Below are positions 48,350 through 57,283 of a DNA stretch of 64,000 nt, piece after piece; positions within the stretch are counted from its first letter, which is position 1; each line of letters opens with the position of its first letter. The translations under genes and the position numbers were made by a program. The notes beneath the pieces were generated by a model. The model was not told the origin of the DNA, did not search any database, and was given only the letters and a program-made list of their open reading frames with translations. Origin of the DNA: Lachnospiraceae bacterium (lineage in GTDB: Bacteria; Bacillota; Clostridia; Lachnospirales; Lachnospiraceae); NCBI GenBank assembly GCA_910575445.1, contig CAJTFW010000012.1:1-64000 (forward strand), given 5' to 3'.

Positions 48350-49978
48350 TTATTCATCCTCCCCTTCTTTATCCTCAAAAAAATCGTCCTCACTGTCCTC
48401 GTTTTCCTCGTCATCTTCGTATTCTTCTTCCTCGTCCTCCTCATCATCGTCCTCGTCAAGAAATTCCTCTTTCTTTTTCCGGACTACCTTAAAATAATAG
48501 CCGCCGATAGCGATAACTGCCACAATTCCAAGAATGATATAGGTTGCCATCGGGTTTTCTTCTGTTTTCTCCGGCTCTGGTTCAGGTTCTTCGGTATTTT
48601 CTTCCCCGTCCCCGTCTGGTTCTTCCGTAAGTTCTTCTTCTGTTTCCTGTTCCCCGTTGTTATTGGGCAGTGCGCCCTCCGACACAGGGATTGCAGATTC
48701 CAGAGCAGCGGAATTTTTCGGTAAGGTTTCGCTGTTGTCCGCTGTCACGTTTAACAGGTCATTTTCCGTAACTTCCGTCAGGAAGTACACCATTTCTTCC
48801 TCCCCGTCCCGGTCAATGATAAGGTAGAACACTTTTTCCGATGCAGTCTGGATTGTATAAAATTCCTTCCCGGTTTCGCTTTTTTCCTTCTCCCCGGATT
48901 CTTCCTTTTCCTCCGATGCAGCCGCTTCCGCCATTGCCTGTTTTTTCTGTTCAGCCGGGCTTAATTCTGATACGGTATTCCCGTCACTGTCCGTTTTGGT
49001 ATGCTCCGTTACCTGTGCGGTAGCAGAGGAAGGCTTGGTTGCCTGTGCATTGACCGGGAGCTGCTCTGCCGGGTTCTTCTCACCGCTGTCCTCCTTTTCC
49101 GGATCGGTGTAATATGGGTTGGCTGTTTTATAAACCTCTGACATATTCCCGGCATTATCCATAGCGGAAATGGTAAAATACTGGTAGCCTGCGTCAAACT
49201 GCTGCAGGCGGATATTTAAGACACCGTTTGTAAGCTCCGTAAACTCATACCCGTTCACATACACCGCCTTGATGCCGGAATCCGTATCATGCGCCTGTAC
49301 GCTTAACAGACCGTCACTGACCGCAGCGTTTAGGGTAGGCTTCGTGAAATCAAAACATTTAATATAACGGTTCTTCTCATAGGTCTTGCCCCTCTGGTCT
49401 GTCACAAGCACATAGACGGTGGTATTTTCCGAAATCTCCACATACATATCCTCTGTGATGTCCGTCCAGATCCCATTCTGTGCGACTTTTGCCTGTACGG
49501 TCTTTATGGTGAAATTGCCGGAATGTGCCACATCTTCTATGGAGATATGTACCTTTGTGGTGTCATTGTGCCACCCGGACGGAGTGGAGATTGTGATTTT
49601 TACATTCGGGTTCACATATTCACATAAGCTGTAATCTTCCTTGCAGGCTTCACAATCTTTGTCAATGGAATACTGTGTGCATTTTTCTTTACAGGTACAT
49701 TCCGGCTTTGGAATCTCATTCCCCGATACCGTTCCGCCCTCCGTTTCTTCTTCTGATTCGCCGCCGCTCTCACCGGGTTCTGTTTCAGTGCTTTCCTCCG
49801 CTTCTTTGCTGCCCTCTGTTCCGGTGCTTTCCTCTGTTTCCCCTTCGGCACTGCTTTCCTCCGCATAAGCGTCTACCGTATTCCCGCTGTTCGCCATAAC
49901 CGCCCCTATGGGCATACAGAACAATAATGCCGATAACAGCAGCGACGCCACTGCCCTAACTGATAACGTTTTCTTCAT
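48350..49978 (-). CDS. CD1107-family surface protein (DUF4366)
   Basis: 542 residues. A signal peptide (about 1-29, ending AVMA) is followed by an acidic Ser/Glu/Thr-rich region and a small Cys-rich segment (CTCKEKCTQYSIDKDCEAC). Ig-like beta domains (about 125-290) and a further linker lead to a C-terminal membrane helix (MATYIILGIVAVIAIGGYYF) and an extremely acidic cytoplasmic tail. This is the architecture of CD1107/DUF4366 proteins of Firmicutes ICEs, probably part of the transfer apparatus on the cell surface. Confidence 0.85.
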   Translation of the reverse strand: MKKTLSVRAVASLLLSALLFCMPIGAVMANSGNTVDAYAEESSAEGETEESTGTEGSKEAEESTETEPGESGGESEEETEGGTVSGNEIPKPECTCKEKCTQYSIDKDCEACKEDYSLCEYVNPNVKITISTPSGWHNDTTKVHISIEDVAHSGNFTIKTVQAKVAQNGIWTDITEDMYVEISENTTVYVLVTDQRGKTYEKNRYIKCFDFTKPTLNAAVSDGLLSVQAHDTDSGIKAVYVNGYEFTELTNGVLNIRLQQFDAGYQYFTISAMDNAGNMSEVYKTANPYYTDPEKEDSGEKNPAEQLPVNAQATKPSSATAQVTEHTKTDSDGNTVSELSPAEQKKQAMAEAAASEEKEESGEKEKSETGKEFYTIQTASEKVFYLIIDRDGEEEMVYFLTEVTENDLLNVTADNSETLPKNSAALESAIPVSEGALPNNNGEQETEEELTEEPDGDGEENTEEPEPEPEKTEENPMATYIILGIVAVIAIGGYYFKVVRKKKEEFLDEDDDEEDEEEEYEDDEENEDSEDDFFEDKEGEDE

Positions 49979-50216
49979 TTCCTGCCATCTCCTTTGCGTT
50001 TTCTTTTTCTTCCAATAACTTCAAAATCTCGTCCTCGCTGAATTTAATGAGTAATTGCAGCTTCTCGGACGAGATTTTATGCTTTTCGATAATATCCATT
50101 TTTTCGGCTCTTTCCGCCATGCGCTTCTGTTCTTCCAAATCCTTCTGCTTCGCCTGTAATGTTTCAAGCTGCGCCCGCACTTTGGTAAGCTCCTTTTCAA
50201 TGCGTTCCTTTGTCAT
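49956..50216 (-). CDS. DUF4315-family protein
   Basis: 86 residues, almost one continuous coiled coil (ERIEKELTKVRAQLETLQAKQKDLEEQ). It overlaps the next gene by 23 bases and is 10 bases after the CD1108-type gene. The family occurs only in Tn1549-like transfer operons; role unknown, perhaps a scaffold of the secretion channel. Confidence 0.85.
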   Translation of the reverse strand: MTKERIEKELTKVRAQLETLQAKQKDLEEQKRMAERAEKMDIIEKHKISSEKLQLLIKFSEDEILKLLEEKENAKEMAGNEENVIS

Positions 50217-50226
50217 AAATGCCTCC

Positions 50227-52998
50227 TTAATTTAACCTGCCGAAACTGTAAAAATGGCTCTGCCAGTACGGGGAATTGATGCTTGCGTAACTGATCGGAT
50301 CGCCGCAGTGTATCATTGTACCGTTGCCGCAATAAATCCCCACATGGCTCACCGCCCCGGCTGAATTGTATGTCCCGGTAAAGAATATAATATCCCCTGC
50401 CTTTGCGTCCGATGCGGAAACAGGCGTACACTGGTCATAAATCCCCTGTGCGGTAGTTCGTGGAAGGTTATGTACCCCGCTGTTGGTAAATACCCAGCAG
50501 ACAAAGCCGGAACAGTCAAAACTTGTGGAAGGACTTGAACCGCCCCACACATACGGAAATCCTAAATATTTTGCGGCTTCCTCCATAAGAGCCTGCACCG
50601 ATGCGTCATCGTAGGCATCCGGCGGTATGGCGTTCCCCGGCAGTCCGCCCGGTGTTTCCCCGTACAGTGTGTCTTCGCCCACATCAAAATAAAATAGCGG
50701 GTTGTAATACTCCCCGTTATATAAACATTCGATATGTAAATGGCTCCCTGTGCTGCTCCCGGTATTGCCTGTTGTCCCGATGACCGCCCCTTTTTCCAAT
50801 GTCTGCCCTGCACTCACGTTTAAGCTGTCCATGTGGGCATACTTGGTTGTATAACCGTCTATCTCAATCGCTACATAATTCCCATAATGGCTGTCGTATG
50901 CCGCCGCTGTCACCGTACCGTCATGCGCCGCATATATGGTTGTGCCTGTCGGGACTGCTATATCCACGCCCCGGTGAAATTCCTCATTCCCTGTGACCTC
51001 GTTTTTCCGGTATCCGTAATAGCTTGACACATAATAATACCAGTAGAGGTTCAGCGGCGAAGCAAACTCCTGAAGCAGACCGTTCGTTTCCCCATACATG
51101 GCAAAAATCTCCGCCTGTTCGGTATCCATTTTCCCGGAAACAAGGCTCTCTAACGGTATGACCGTAAGTGTCACTCTGAGGATACTGACCTCGTATTCTT
51201 CTTCCTCCTCGTACTCATATTCTTCCTCTGTTTCTTCCCCGGTAACCGGATCGGTGACTGTCCTTGTGCCAGTCTTTGTGACCGTCCTTGTCCTCGTTTC
51301 CGTATCCGGCGTGAGCGTCAGCGTATACATCTCGTCAAAAAGAGCCTGTATTTCACTTTCCACCTCACTTGCGGTAAACTCTGTATGGACTGCGGATAAA
51401 TAGCTGATAAGGGTAAACGGGTTATGACCGATTGCGCCAAGATTATAGGAATATTCGTCATATCCCGGATTGTCTGTTTCCACCCGGTCAATCTCTTTCT
51501 GCAGGTCAAGCTCCAGACGGGTAAACTGTAAATCAGCGGCGTCAATTTCTTTCGGCTTGCTTAAATAGCTCGCCGCTAAAATCGTAGACTGCGTATCCGC
51601 AAACATCGCCCCACAGGACGATACGGAAACCATAATCATCATAAGGAGCAGCGCCATGATGCCCACCGTCACAAGCAAGCCGGCATTTTTCCTTGCAAAC
51701 TCCTGTAACTTCCTTGCCACAGTGACCGCACCGTTTTTCGTCTTTTCAAATGCCTGCTCCGCTGTTTTGGCAGATGCCGCTTTCTTCCTAGCCTTGATGT
51801 ACTCCCGCTTGATGCGCTGTTTCTGTAACCGCTTCTGCAACGCTTTTTTCTGCATCTGCGGGTTTTCCTCCAAAAACTTCTGGTACTGGAAATTGACTTC
51901 CTTTTTAAACTGCTTTTTTTCCAGCTTTGCCACCTTCGCCCGCTGTTTCTGCTCTTTTCCCTTTATCTGCCTTTTGACGAAAGAAAACAGTTCTTCCCCT
52001 TTCTGCTCTGATTTATGTGCGCCCTCCACCGCTGAATTTTCTTTCTCCGTTTCAGCAATCTTCCCATGCACAAAATTCCGGCTCTCATTCTGCATCCGGC
52101 GCATGGTGGTTTTCGGTATGCCCTCCTGCTTGAAGGGTTTCTCCTTATCCAGAGGGACAGCCACATATTTTCCCTTCCCGGTTTTCTCGTCAAATACTCT
52201 CTGCAAAGTGTATTCCCTTGTCTTTGGCAGCTTTGCCCTTGCCTTCTGTACCTTCTTTCCGGCTTTTTGAGCCTGCCGCTGTTTCTTTTGCAGCTTTTTA
52301 CTGCCTGTAAATTCAGAGCCTCCTTCCCCCTGAAACAGATTTCCGGTATTCTCCGCAAAAGATTCTTCGGTAAAGGTTTTATTTTCCGTTTTTTCCTTTG
52401 TTTCGCCTTTTACCCGGTGTTCCTTTTGTACCCGCTTTTTATGGTATTTCCCTTTTTTCTGCGACTGCCTGTAAGTATCCCTCCGGTGGTAATCTTCCGT
52501 ATCCGGCTGTTTTTTCTCCGTTTCCTCCGGCTGGCTGAAATTGTCCTGCCCGGTAAATCCGCTGCTTTCCTTGACAAAATCAGGCTTTTCTTCCTGCCCC
52601 GGCTTCGCACCAGACTTTTGGACTTTTTGTCCAGAAGTAGTCTGGTACATCTGCTTTTTCGCTTTGGCTTTTGAAGCATGGTTCGATTCCCACTGTCTGG
52701 TATCTCCCTTTTGGGAATCCACGCCCTTATGTTCCGAAAAAGTTTGATTTTCCTGTAACTGCCCATTCCCGGACTTCTGGACTTTTTGTCCAAAAGTTTC
52801 CTGATGCGCCTGCGTAACCTTTTCCGCCTGCCTTTTCCCGGCTGAACCATGCCCCGGCTTCTTGGTATCGGCATCCCTCGGCTGATAGGCAGCACTGCCG
52901 CCACCTGTAAAGGCATTATCGGCTCCCTTACGGAACTCCGCATTTACTTCTTTACGGTAGGCGGTATCCTGTTTTTTCTTCCCTTTCTTTTCTGCCAT
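50227..52998 (-). CDS. bifunctional cell-wall hydrolase of the transfer channel (CD1108 family)
   Basis: 923 residues. A long, highly charged cytoplasmic N-terminus (about 1-450, with the repeated GQKVQKSG) precedes one membrane helix (LLVTVGIMALLLMMIMVSVSS). An extracellular M23 peptidase follows (HRGVDIAVPTG; HLHIE). A NlpC/P60 domain ends the protein, with the Cys in FDCSGFVCWVF and the His in VSHVGIY. It should open the peptidoglycan for the conjugation channel, as VirB1-like proteins do. It shares one base with the virB4 stop. Two copies of a 23-bp near-palindrome lie within its coding sequence. Confidence 0.9.
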   Translation of the reverse strand: MAEKKGKKKQDTAYRKEVNAEFRKGADNAFTGGGSAAYQPRDADTKKPGHGSAGKRQAEKVTQAHQETFGQKVQKSGNGQLQENQTFSEHKGVDSQKGDTRQWESNHASKAKAKKQMYQTTSGQKVQKSGAKPGQEEKPDFVKESSGFTGQDNFSQPEETEKKQPDTEDYHRRDTYRQSQKKGKYHKKRVQKEHRVKGETKEKTENKTFTEESFAENTGNLFQGEGGSEFTGSKKLQKKQRQAQKAGKKVQKARAKLPKTREYTLQRVFDEKTGKGKYVAVPLDKEKPFKQEGIPKTTMRRMQNESRNFVHGKIAETEKENSAVEGAHKSEQKGEELFSFVKRQIKGKEQKQRAKVAKLEKKQFKKEVNFQYQKFLEENPQMQKKALQKRLQKQRIKREYIKARKKAASAKTAEQAFEKTKNGAVTVARKLQEFARKNAGLLVTVGIMALLLMMIMVSVSSCGAMFADTQSTILAASYLSKPKEIDAADLQFTRLELDLQKEIDRVETDNPGYDEYSYNLGAIGHNPFTLISYLSAVHTEFTASEVESEIQALFDEMYTLTLTPDTETRTRTVTKTGTRTVTDPVTGEETEEEYEYEEEEEYEVSILRVTLTVIPLESLVSGKMDTEQAEIFAMYGETNGLLQEFASPLNLYWYYYVSSYYGYRKNEVTGNEEFHRGVDIAVPTGTTIYAAHDGTVTAAAYDSHYGNYVAIEIDGYTTKYAHMDSLNVSAGQTLEKGAVIGTTGNTGSSTGSHLHIECLYNGEYYNPLFYFDVGEDTLYGETPGGLPGNAIPPDAYDDASVQALMEEAAKYLGFPYVWGGSSPSTSFDCSGFVCWVFTNSGVHNLPRTTAQGIYDQCTPVSASDAKAGDIIFFTGTYNSAGAVSHVGIYCGNGTMIHCGDPISYASINSPYWQSHFYSFGRLN
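52615..52637 (-). repeat. 23-bp near-palindrome, copy 1
   Basis: On the minus strand CTTCTGGAC-AAAAA-GTCCAAAAG, inside the wall-hydrolase gene where it encodes part of SGQKVQKSG. It is one of five copies of the same 23-base unit in the transfer region. Confidence 0.75.
52774..52796 (-). repeat. 23-bp near-palindrome, copy 2
   Basis: On the minus strand CTTTTGGAC-AAAAA-GTCCAGAAG, 159 bases from copy 1 in the same gene and in the same reading frame (FGQKVQKSG). Confidence 0.75.
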
Positions 52999-55496
52999 TA
53001 GCCTTCCTCATCTTCCTTCGTTACGGATTCCTCCGGTTTTGTGTTCATAATCGCAAAAGTTTTTGTATTAGCCGGGTACTTATCCACGAATGGGATAACC
53101 ACATTGTCAAACAGTATCAGACCGCTTCCCGGTTCAGAATTGGTGACGTGCATGAGCTGTTTCTCCGACAATCCCAACTTATCCGCCAAGATATGCTGGT
53201 CTTTGGCGTTTTGGTTCAGCAGATATACAAAATCGCTGTTCCCCAAGATGCCCTCGATTTCTTCCGATTTCAGGAAATCCCCTACGTTCTGCGTCAAGCC
53301 TGTCGGGATTCCGCCCCATTTCCTGAAACGTTTCCAAATCTCCACCGAATAGATAGCTGTCTGCTTTTCTTTCAAAAGCAAATGGAACTCATCACAGTAG
53401 TACCTTGTGGCAACTTTGCGCTCCCGGTTCTGCGACACCCTGTTCCAGACCGCATCCTGCACAATCAGCATCCCAATCTCTTTTAACTGATTTCCCAAGT
53501 CACGAATGTCAAAACACATGATCCGGTTGTGTGCGTCTACATTGGTTCGGTGGTTAAAATAGTTCTGCGAGCCATGCACATACAGAACAAGGCTGTTGGC
53601 AATCCGAACCGCCTTCTGCTTCGCTTCCCTCTGCAGCTCCGGCGCAACGTCCTTCGGCTCATACTTTAACAGCGCATTATACAAATCTTCCAGTATGGGC
53701 ATATTCTCCGGCTTCGGGTGCTTGAAATACCCATCATAGATATGCTTGATGCAGGTGTCAATAATGCCCTTCTCGTCATTTTCCAGACCGTCCTTCCCTC
53801 CGGCAATCAAATCACACAGCGTAATCAGGAAGTCACTCTTTAGCTTCAATGCTTCCTTATCCCCTTTATGGGAAAGCTGAATGTCCATCGGGTTCAGATA
53901 ATCCTTTGAATTGGTGGCAAGCCTTACCACCTGCCCATGAAGCGCCTGCACCAGAGGGAAATACTCGCCTTCCGGATCGCAGACAATAATATCGTCCTTT
54001 GTGATAAGGAAACAGGACAAAATCTCCCTCTTTGCGGAAAAAGACTTACCGCTTCCCGGTGTTCCCAAAATAACTCCGTTCGGTGTACGAAGTCTTTTCC
54101 GGTCTGCCATAATCATGTTATTGCTGAGTGCGTTCAGACCGTAATAAATAGCCGGTGCGGGCATGAAAAGCTCCTGTGTGCAGAACGGTACAAGGACAGC
54201 GGTGCTTTTGGTGGTAAGGTTTCTCTCAATCCCCACGTCATTACACCCAATCGGCGCACTTGCCATAAGCCCCTGCTCCTGTAAATACTGCAAACACCGT
54301 AAATTACAGTTTGCCTGCTGGATAATGCCGGACACCCTCTGTGTCAGGTTTTCAAGCTCCCTCTTTGTCCTCCCGTAACAGGTAATCAGAAATGTCATTT
54401 TGATAAGTTTCTGATTGCTTGTGTTCAAATCGTCAAGCAGTTCCAGAGTGTCCTTCTCATACGTCACGATGTCAGTCGGCAGAATATCCATATCGTAACC
54501 GCTCCGGACTGCCTTTTTCTGTTCCTCAATCTTATTTTTCTGAATGTCGGTGAGCGCACGTTTTATCATTTTGATTGCTTCCACCGGATCAATCGTCCTC
54601 ATGTGCATGGTAAGGGTAAGGTTGTCATCAATGTCCAGCAGCTTCTTAATCATCTCGTCCGTAAACTTGGGCGCAATCATATCAAGGTAAGACACGCTCC
54701 CATAAATACTGCCGGACTTGAAGCGGCTCGGATAGCGGAAATCAAACCCCGGCGGCGCAATATAATCTTTAACTGACTTCCCGGATTCTGACAGTTCCTT
54801 AAAGGAAAAACGGAAAGGCTCCATCGTACCCTGATTGAAATACTCATGTAAGATACGGAGCCTTTCCTTCCCGTCAAGACCTCTGGCGTTTGTGCCGATA
54901 TTGTTTAAATTATGTACCACATCTTTCTCAATGTTGTTTAACTTGCTCCTTGCTTCTTTGATGCCTGTGCTTTCCACGCCGAAAATAATGTACTTTGATT
55001 TGATGATGCCATTGTTGCCCTTTGCCGACTGGTGCTTTAACATCTGCGTGTATTCCTCACGAATATCGTTGAAATCATCGTCCTGCAGTGGAGTATCGAA
55101 CTGCTCCGCAAGCGCCTGCTCGCTGACCTGCCTGTTGAATAAGAACAACTGGAATTTTATGGACGGATCAAAATAGTTAATCAGCTTGCTGTATTCCTCC
55201 AGAATATCAGCCTGATCCTCCACCTCCAGCAAGTCATAGTTAATATCAAAAAATTCCACCATTTTTGTATAATAAGTGTCCGCCACCTGACAGATGCCGT
55301 CCCGGTACATTTTTTTGAATGTAATGGTTTTCTGTGCGGTGTCCGGCTTCGCCTGTTCTTTGCTGTTCCCGGCAAGGACACGCCTAAGCTCCGCCAGACG
55401 TTTCTTTTCCGAAAAAGTCAGTCCCGCCTTTTCCGGTGTCTGTTTATTTTTCTGCGGCTTTGGCTTTCCCACTGCCGCCTTTTGCTTTTTCTTCAA
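52998..55496 (-). CDS. virB4: conjugation ATPase VirB4
   Basis: 832 residues from a TTG start. The start at 55496 is chosen because AAGGAGG lies nine bases before it. The longer frame from 55643 would overlap PrgI by 200 bases and lacks a site. Walker A is GTPGSGKSFSAKRE (about 475), Walker B is DDIIVCDPEGE-type with a later YYCDEFH, and QNVGDFLKSEEIEGILGN is typical of VirB4/TraE. It powers assembly and substrate passage of the type IV secretion channel from the cytoplasmic side. Confidence 0.93.
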   Translation of the reverse strand: MKKKQKAAVGKPKPQKNKQTPEKAGLTFSEKKRLAELRRVLAGNSKEQAKPDTAQKTITFKKMYRDGICQVADTYYTKMVEFFDINYDLLEVEDQADILEEYSKLINYFDPSIKFQLFLFNRQVSEQALAEQFDTPLQDDDFNDIREEYTQMLKHQSAKGNNGIIKSKYIIFGVESTGIKEARSKLNNIEKDVVHNLNNIGTNARGLDGKERLRILHEYFNQGTMEPFRFSFKELSESGKSVKDYIAPPGFDFRYPSRFKSGSIYGSVSYLDMIAPKFTDEMIKKLLDIDDNLTLTMHMRTIDPVEAIKMIKRALTDIQKNKIEEQKKAVRSGYDMDILPTDIVTYEKDTLELLDDLNTSNQKLIKMTFLITCYGRTKRELENLTQRVSGIIQQANCNLRCLQYLQEQGLMASAPIGCNDVGIERNLTTKSTAVLVPFCTQELFMPAPAIYYGLNALSNNMIMADRKRLRTPNGVILGTPGSGKSFSAKREILSCFLITKDDIIVCDPEGEYFPLVQALHGQVVRLATNSKDYLNPMDIQLSHKGDKEALKLKSDFLITLCDLIAGGKDGLENDEKGIIDTCIKHIYDGYFKHPKPENMPILEDLYNALLKYEPKDVAPELQREAKQKAVRIANSLVLYVHGSQNYFNHRTNVDAHNRIMCFDIRDLGNQLKEIGMLIVQDAVWNRVSQNRERKVATRYYCDEFHLLLKEKQTAIYSVEIWKRFRKWGGIPTGLTQNVGDFLKSEEIEGILGNSDFVYLLNQNAKDQHILADKLGLSEKQLMHVTNSEPGSGLILFDNVVIPFVDKYPANTKTFAIMNTKPEESVTKEDEEG

Positions 55497-55851
55497 GGAA
55501 ATATACCTCCTTCCTGATTTTTTCCCGTTCCTCCAACTGCTCGTAGAGGTTTTCCGATTTATACGGTCTGATTCCCGGCGTGAGTACCTTCTGCCGGAGC
55601 ATGAAGTATAAAATCTTCTCTGCCGGGAAACCGTCTTTTTCATACATAGCCAAAAAGAAGAATGGCAGCATTACACCCACCATGATAAGCGCCGCCCCCT
55701 GTGTGCCTAATACCCCTTTTGTGAGGAAATATAAAGGAATACCCACAAGGGCAGCTCCCGAAAAACAGATAATCTGCCTTTTGGTAAGGTTCAATGCTAC
55801 TTTTGTCTTGATTCCACTCAGGTCTTTTGGCACTGGTACTGAAATTGCCAT
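55444..55851 (-). CDS. prgI: PrgI-family membrane protein (VirB3-like)
   Basis: 135 residues starting MAISVPVPKDLSGIKTKV, the PrgI hallmark. Two membrane helices (QIICFSGAALVGIPLYFLT; GAALIMVGVMLPFFFLAMY) are followed by a charged tail. ATG 55851 is chosen for the AAAGGAG before it. It overlaps the start of virB4, as VirB3 and VirB4 genes commonly do. Confidence 0.9.
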   Translation of the reverse strand: MAISVPVPKDLSGIKTKVALNLTKRQIICFSGAALVGIPLYFLTKGVLGTQGAALIMVGVMLPFFFLAMYEKDGFPAEKILYFMLRQKVLTPGIRPYKSENLYEQLEEREKIRKEVYFLEEKAKGGSGKAKAAEK

Positions 55852-55901
55852 AAATTCCGCTCCTTTCGTGGGCAATGCCCGCCAAGCACAGCCTTTTGCG
55901 C

Positions 55902-56774
55902 TTAGTGGGCATTGAAAATTGATTTGCTTAAAGAACCTGTCTTGAACAGGCTGAAACAGAGGATTACGGTATATGCCGCTACCGACCATAATGCGCTGTG
56001 CAGGTTGCCCGCCACTGCGACGCTTGCCACCAGAACAGCATAAATCGCCACGCATACCATGATAAAGAAACCCTGAAACGCCAGTGCGACAAGCCCTTTT
56101 AAATAGTTCGTCCCGATTGTTCCCCATTCCCGGTTGGTAACTGTCGCTGCCGGGATTGGCGCTACCGATACATAAAGGTATATTTCAATCATGCGCCCGT
56201 ATAAAATGACGGTGATGAGGACGGACATGATTTTCATACACAGGCTGATTACCATAGTTTCCAGACCTAAACCGATCAGCTCCCCGATGCCCATTGTGTC
56301 AATCTGGCTGTTGAACATGGAAGTAAGCGTTGCTTCCACATCAAGGCTTGTGGAGCCTGATATGGAAGATGCCGCCTGCGTCACTACATGGCTTCCAACG
56401 TCAAATACCGCCATGACAATATCAAAAGTCTTGGAAAGCAGCATGACAGCGATGCAAGCCTTGAATAAAAAACGGAAGAACAGGCTTGTATCGAAGTCAT
56501 GCATATTGTTTTTGTCTATTACCATTGTGATAAGCTCATAAATCAGCACGAAACTGATAATCAGCCCTGCTATGGGGATTACTACATTCTCCGACAGCGT
56601 CCTTACCATGCTGAATATGCCGGAGTTCCATGTGCTGGGTGTCCTGCTGACTTCCCCGGCAATCGTGCCTACCTTGTCATTGACGTCGGTAAACATCGTG
56701 CCGAGATTGTCAAGCACCCACCCCTGAAGCATTTCCTTTATGAAATCAGTGATTTTGTCAATGATTCCGCCCAT
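55902..56774 (-). CDS. VirB6/TrbL-like channel protein
   Basis: 290 residues with about six membrane helices and an amphipathic N-terminus (MGGIIDKITDFIKEMLQGW). The GRMIEIYLYVSVAPIPAATV segment is typical of TrbL-type proteins of Gram-positive ICEs. It forms the inner-membrane part of the DNA channel. It lies between Maff2 and PrgI in the usual order. Confidence 0.88.
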   Translation of the reverse strand: MGGIIDKITDFIKEMLQGWVLDNLGTMFTDVNDKVGTIAGEVSRTPSTWNSGIFSMVRTLSENVVIPIAGLIISFVLIYELITMVIDKNNMHDFDTSLFFRFLFKACIAVMLLSKTFDIVMAVFDVGSHVVTQAASSISGSTSLDVEATLTSMFNSQIDTMGIGELIGLGLETMVISLCMKIMSVLITVILYGRMIEIYLYVSVAPIPAATVTNREWGTIGTNYLKGLVALAFQGFFIMVCVAIYAVLVASVAVAGNLHSALWSVAAYTVILCFSLFKTGSLSKSIFNAH

Positions 56775-56787
56775 GAAGGGTTATCTC

Positions 56788-57003
56788 TTATGAGAACAGT
56801 GTGGAAAGCTGTGGAATCACCGTCTGCGCCACAATGATAATGCCCCCGCCGCTCATAAGCTGTTTAATGCCCTGTGATTTTGCTCCAGGGTTATCGTTGC
56901 CATATCCCTCAAGCAGATTGATGACGCCCCATACGCCCACGCCTGCGCCGATTGCTGTTACGACTGTCTTTAATCCTGTTACTGCTGTTGTAAAAAATGC
57001 CAT
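56788..57003 (-). CDS. Maff2-family membrane protein
   Basis: 71 residues starting MAFFTTAVTGLKTVVTAIG, with two hydrophobic segments and a Gly-rich hairpin, the Maff2 pattern of small VirB2-like proteins. ATG 57003 with GAGGTAG upstream is preferred over the long extension to 57198. It is positioned just before VirB6, where VirB2-like pilins sit in other systems. Confidence 0.85.
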   Translation of the reverse strand: MAFFTTAVTGLKTVVTAIGAGVGVWGVINLLEGYGNDNPGAKSQGIKQLMSGGGIIIVAQTVIPQLSTLFS

Positions 57004-57068
57004 TGTTCTACCTCTTTCTTTCTCATCAAATGTTTTGTCTGGTTTCTGAAAGAGTTTTTCGTGTAAAA

Positions 57069-57101
57069 TGCCCTGCCTTATGGTAAGATAAAGACAGGGC
57101 A
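57069..57101 (-). terminator. possible internal terminator between virD4 and Maff2 genes
   Basis: TGCCCTGTCTT and AAGGCAGGGCA (minus strand) form a stem followed by TTTTACACG. It may partly end transcripts after virD4 and so adjust the ratio of channel components. The U tract is short. Confidence 0.45.
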
Positions 57102-57210
57102 ATCCTTTGGGAAGAACCCTGCGGGCATCCGGTACATTCAGTTTGGCGATTGGCTGTTCCGGGTGCTTTGTTTTTTGTCCTTTCCCAAGTACATTCAAAA
57201 CTCCGTTCCA

Positions 57211-57233
57211 CTTCTGGACTTTTTGTCCAAAAG
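57211..57233 (-). repeat. 23-bp near-palindrome, copy 3
   Basis: CTTTTGGAC-AAAAA-GTCCAGAAG on the minus strand, in the gap after virD4. It is identical to copy 2 although this one is not in a gene. Confidence 0.75.
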
Positions 57234-57283
57234 TTCTGTGACTGGTTTACAGGTTCCATATTCAGTTTTTCAGTATTCAGTTG

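Noticed and set aside
48286-48497. Ser-rich and Pro-rich plus-strand ORFs at the end of the surface-protein gene
   Set aside because: They are the complement of the Glu/Asp-rich tail; low complexity explains them.
52998-55643. VirB4 starting at 55643
   Set aside because: The extra 49 residues overlap PrgI, are low-complexity and basic, and lack a ribosome binding site; TTG 55496 has AAGGAGG at good spacing.
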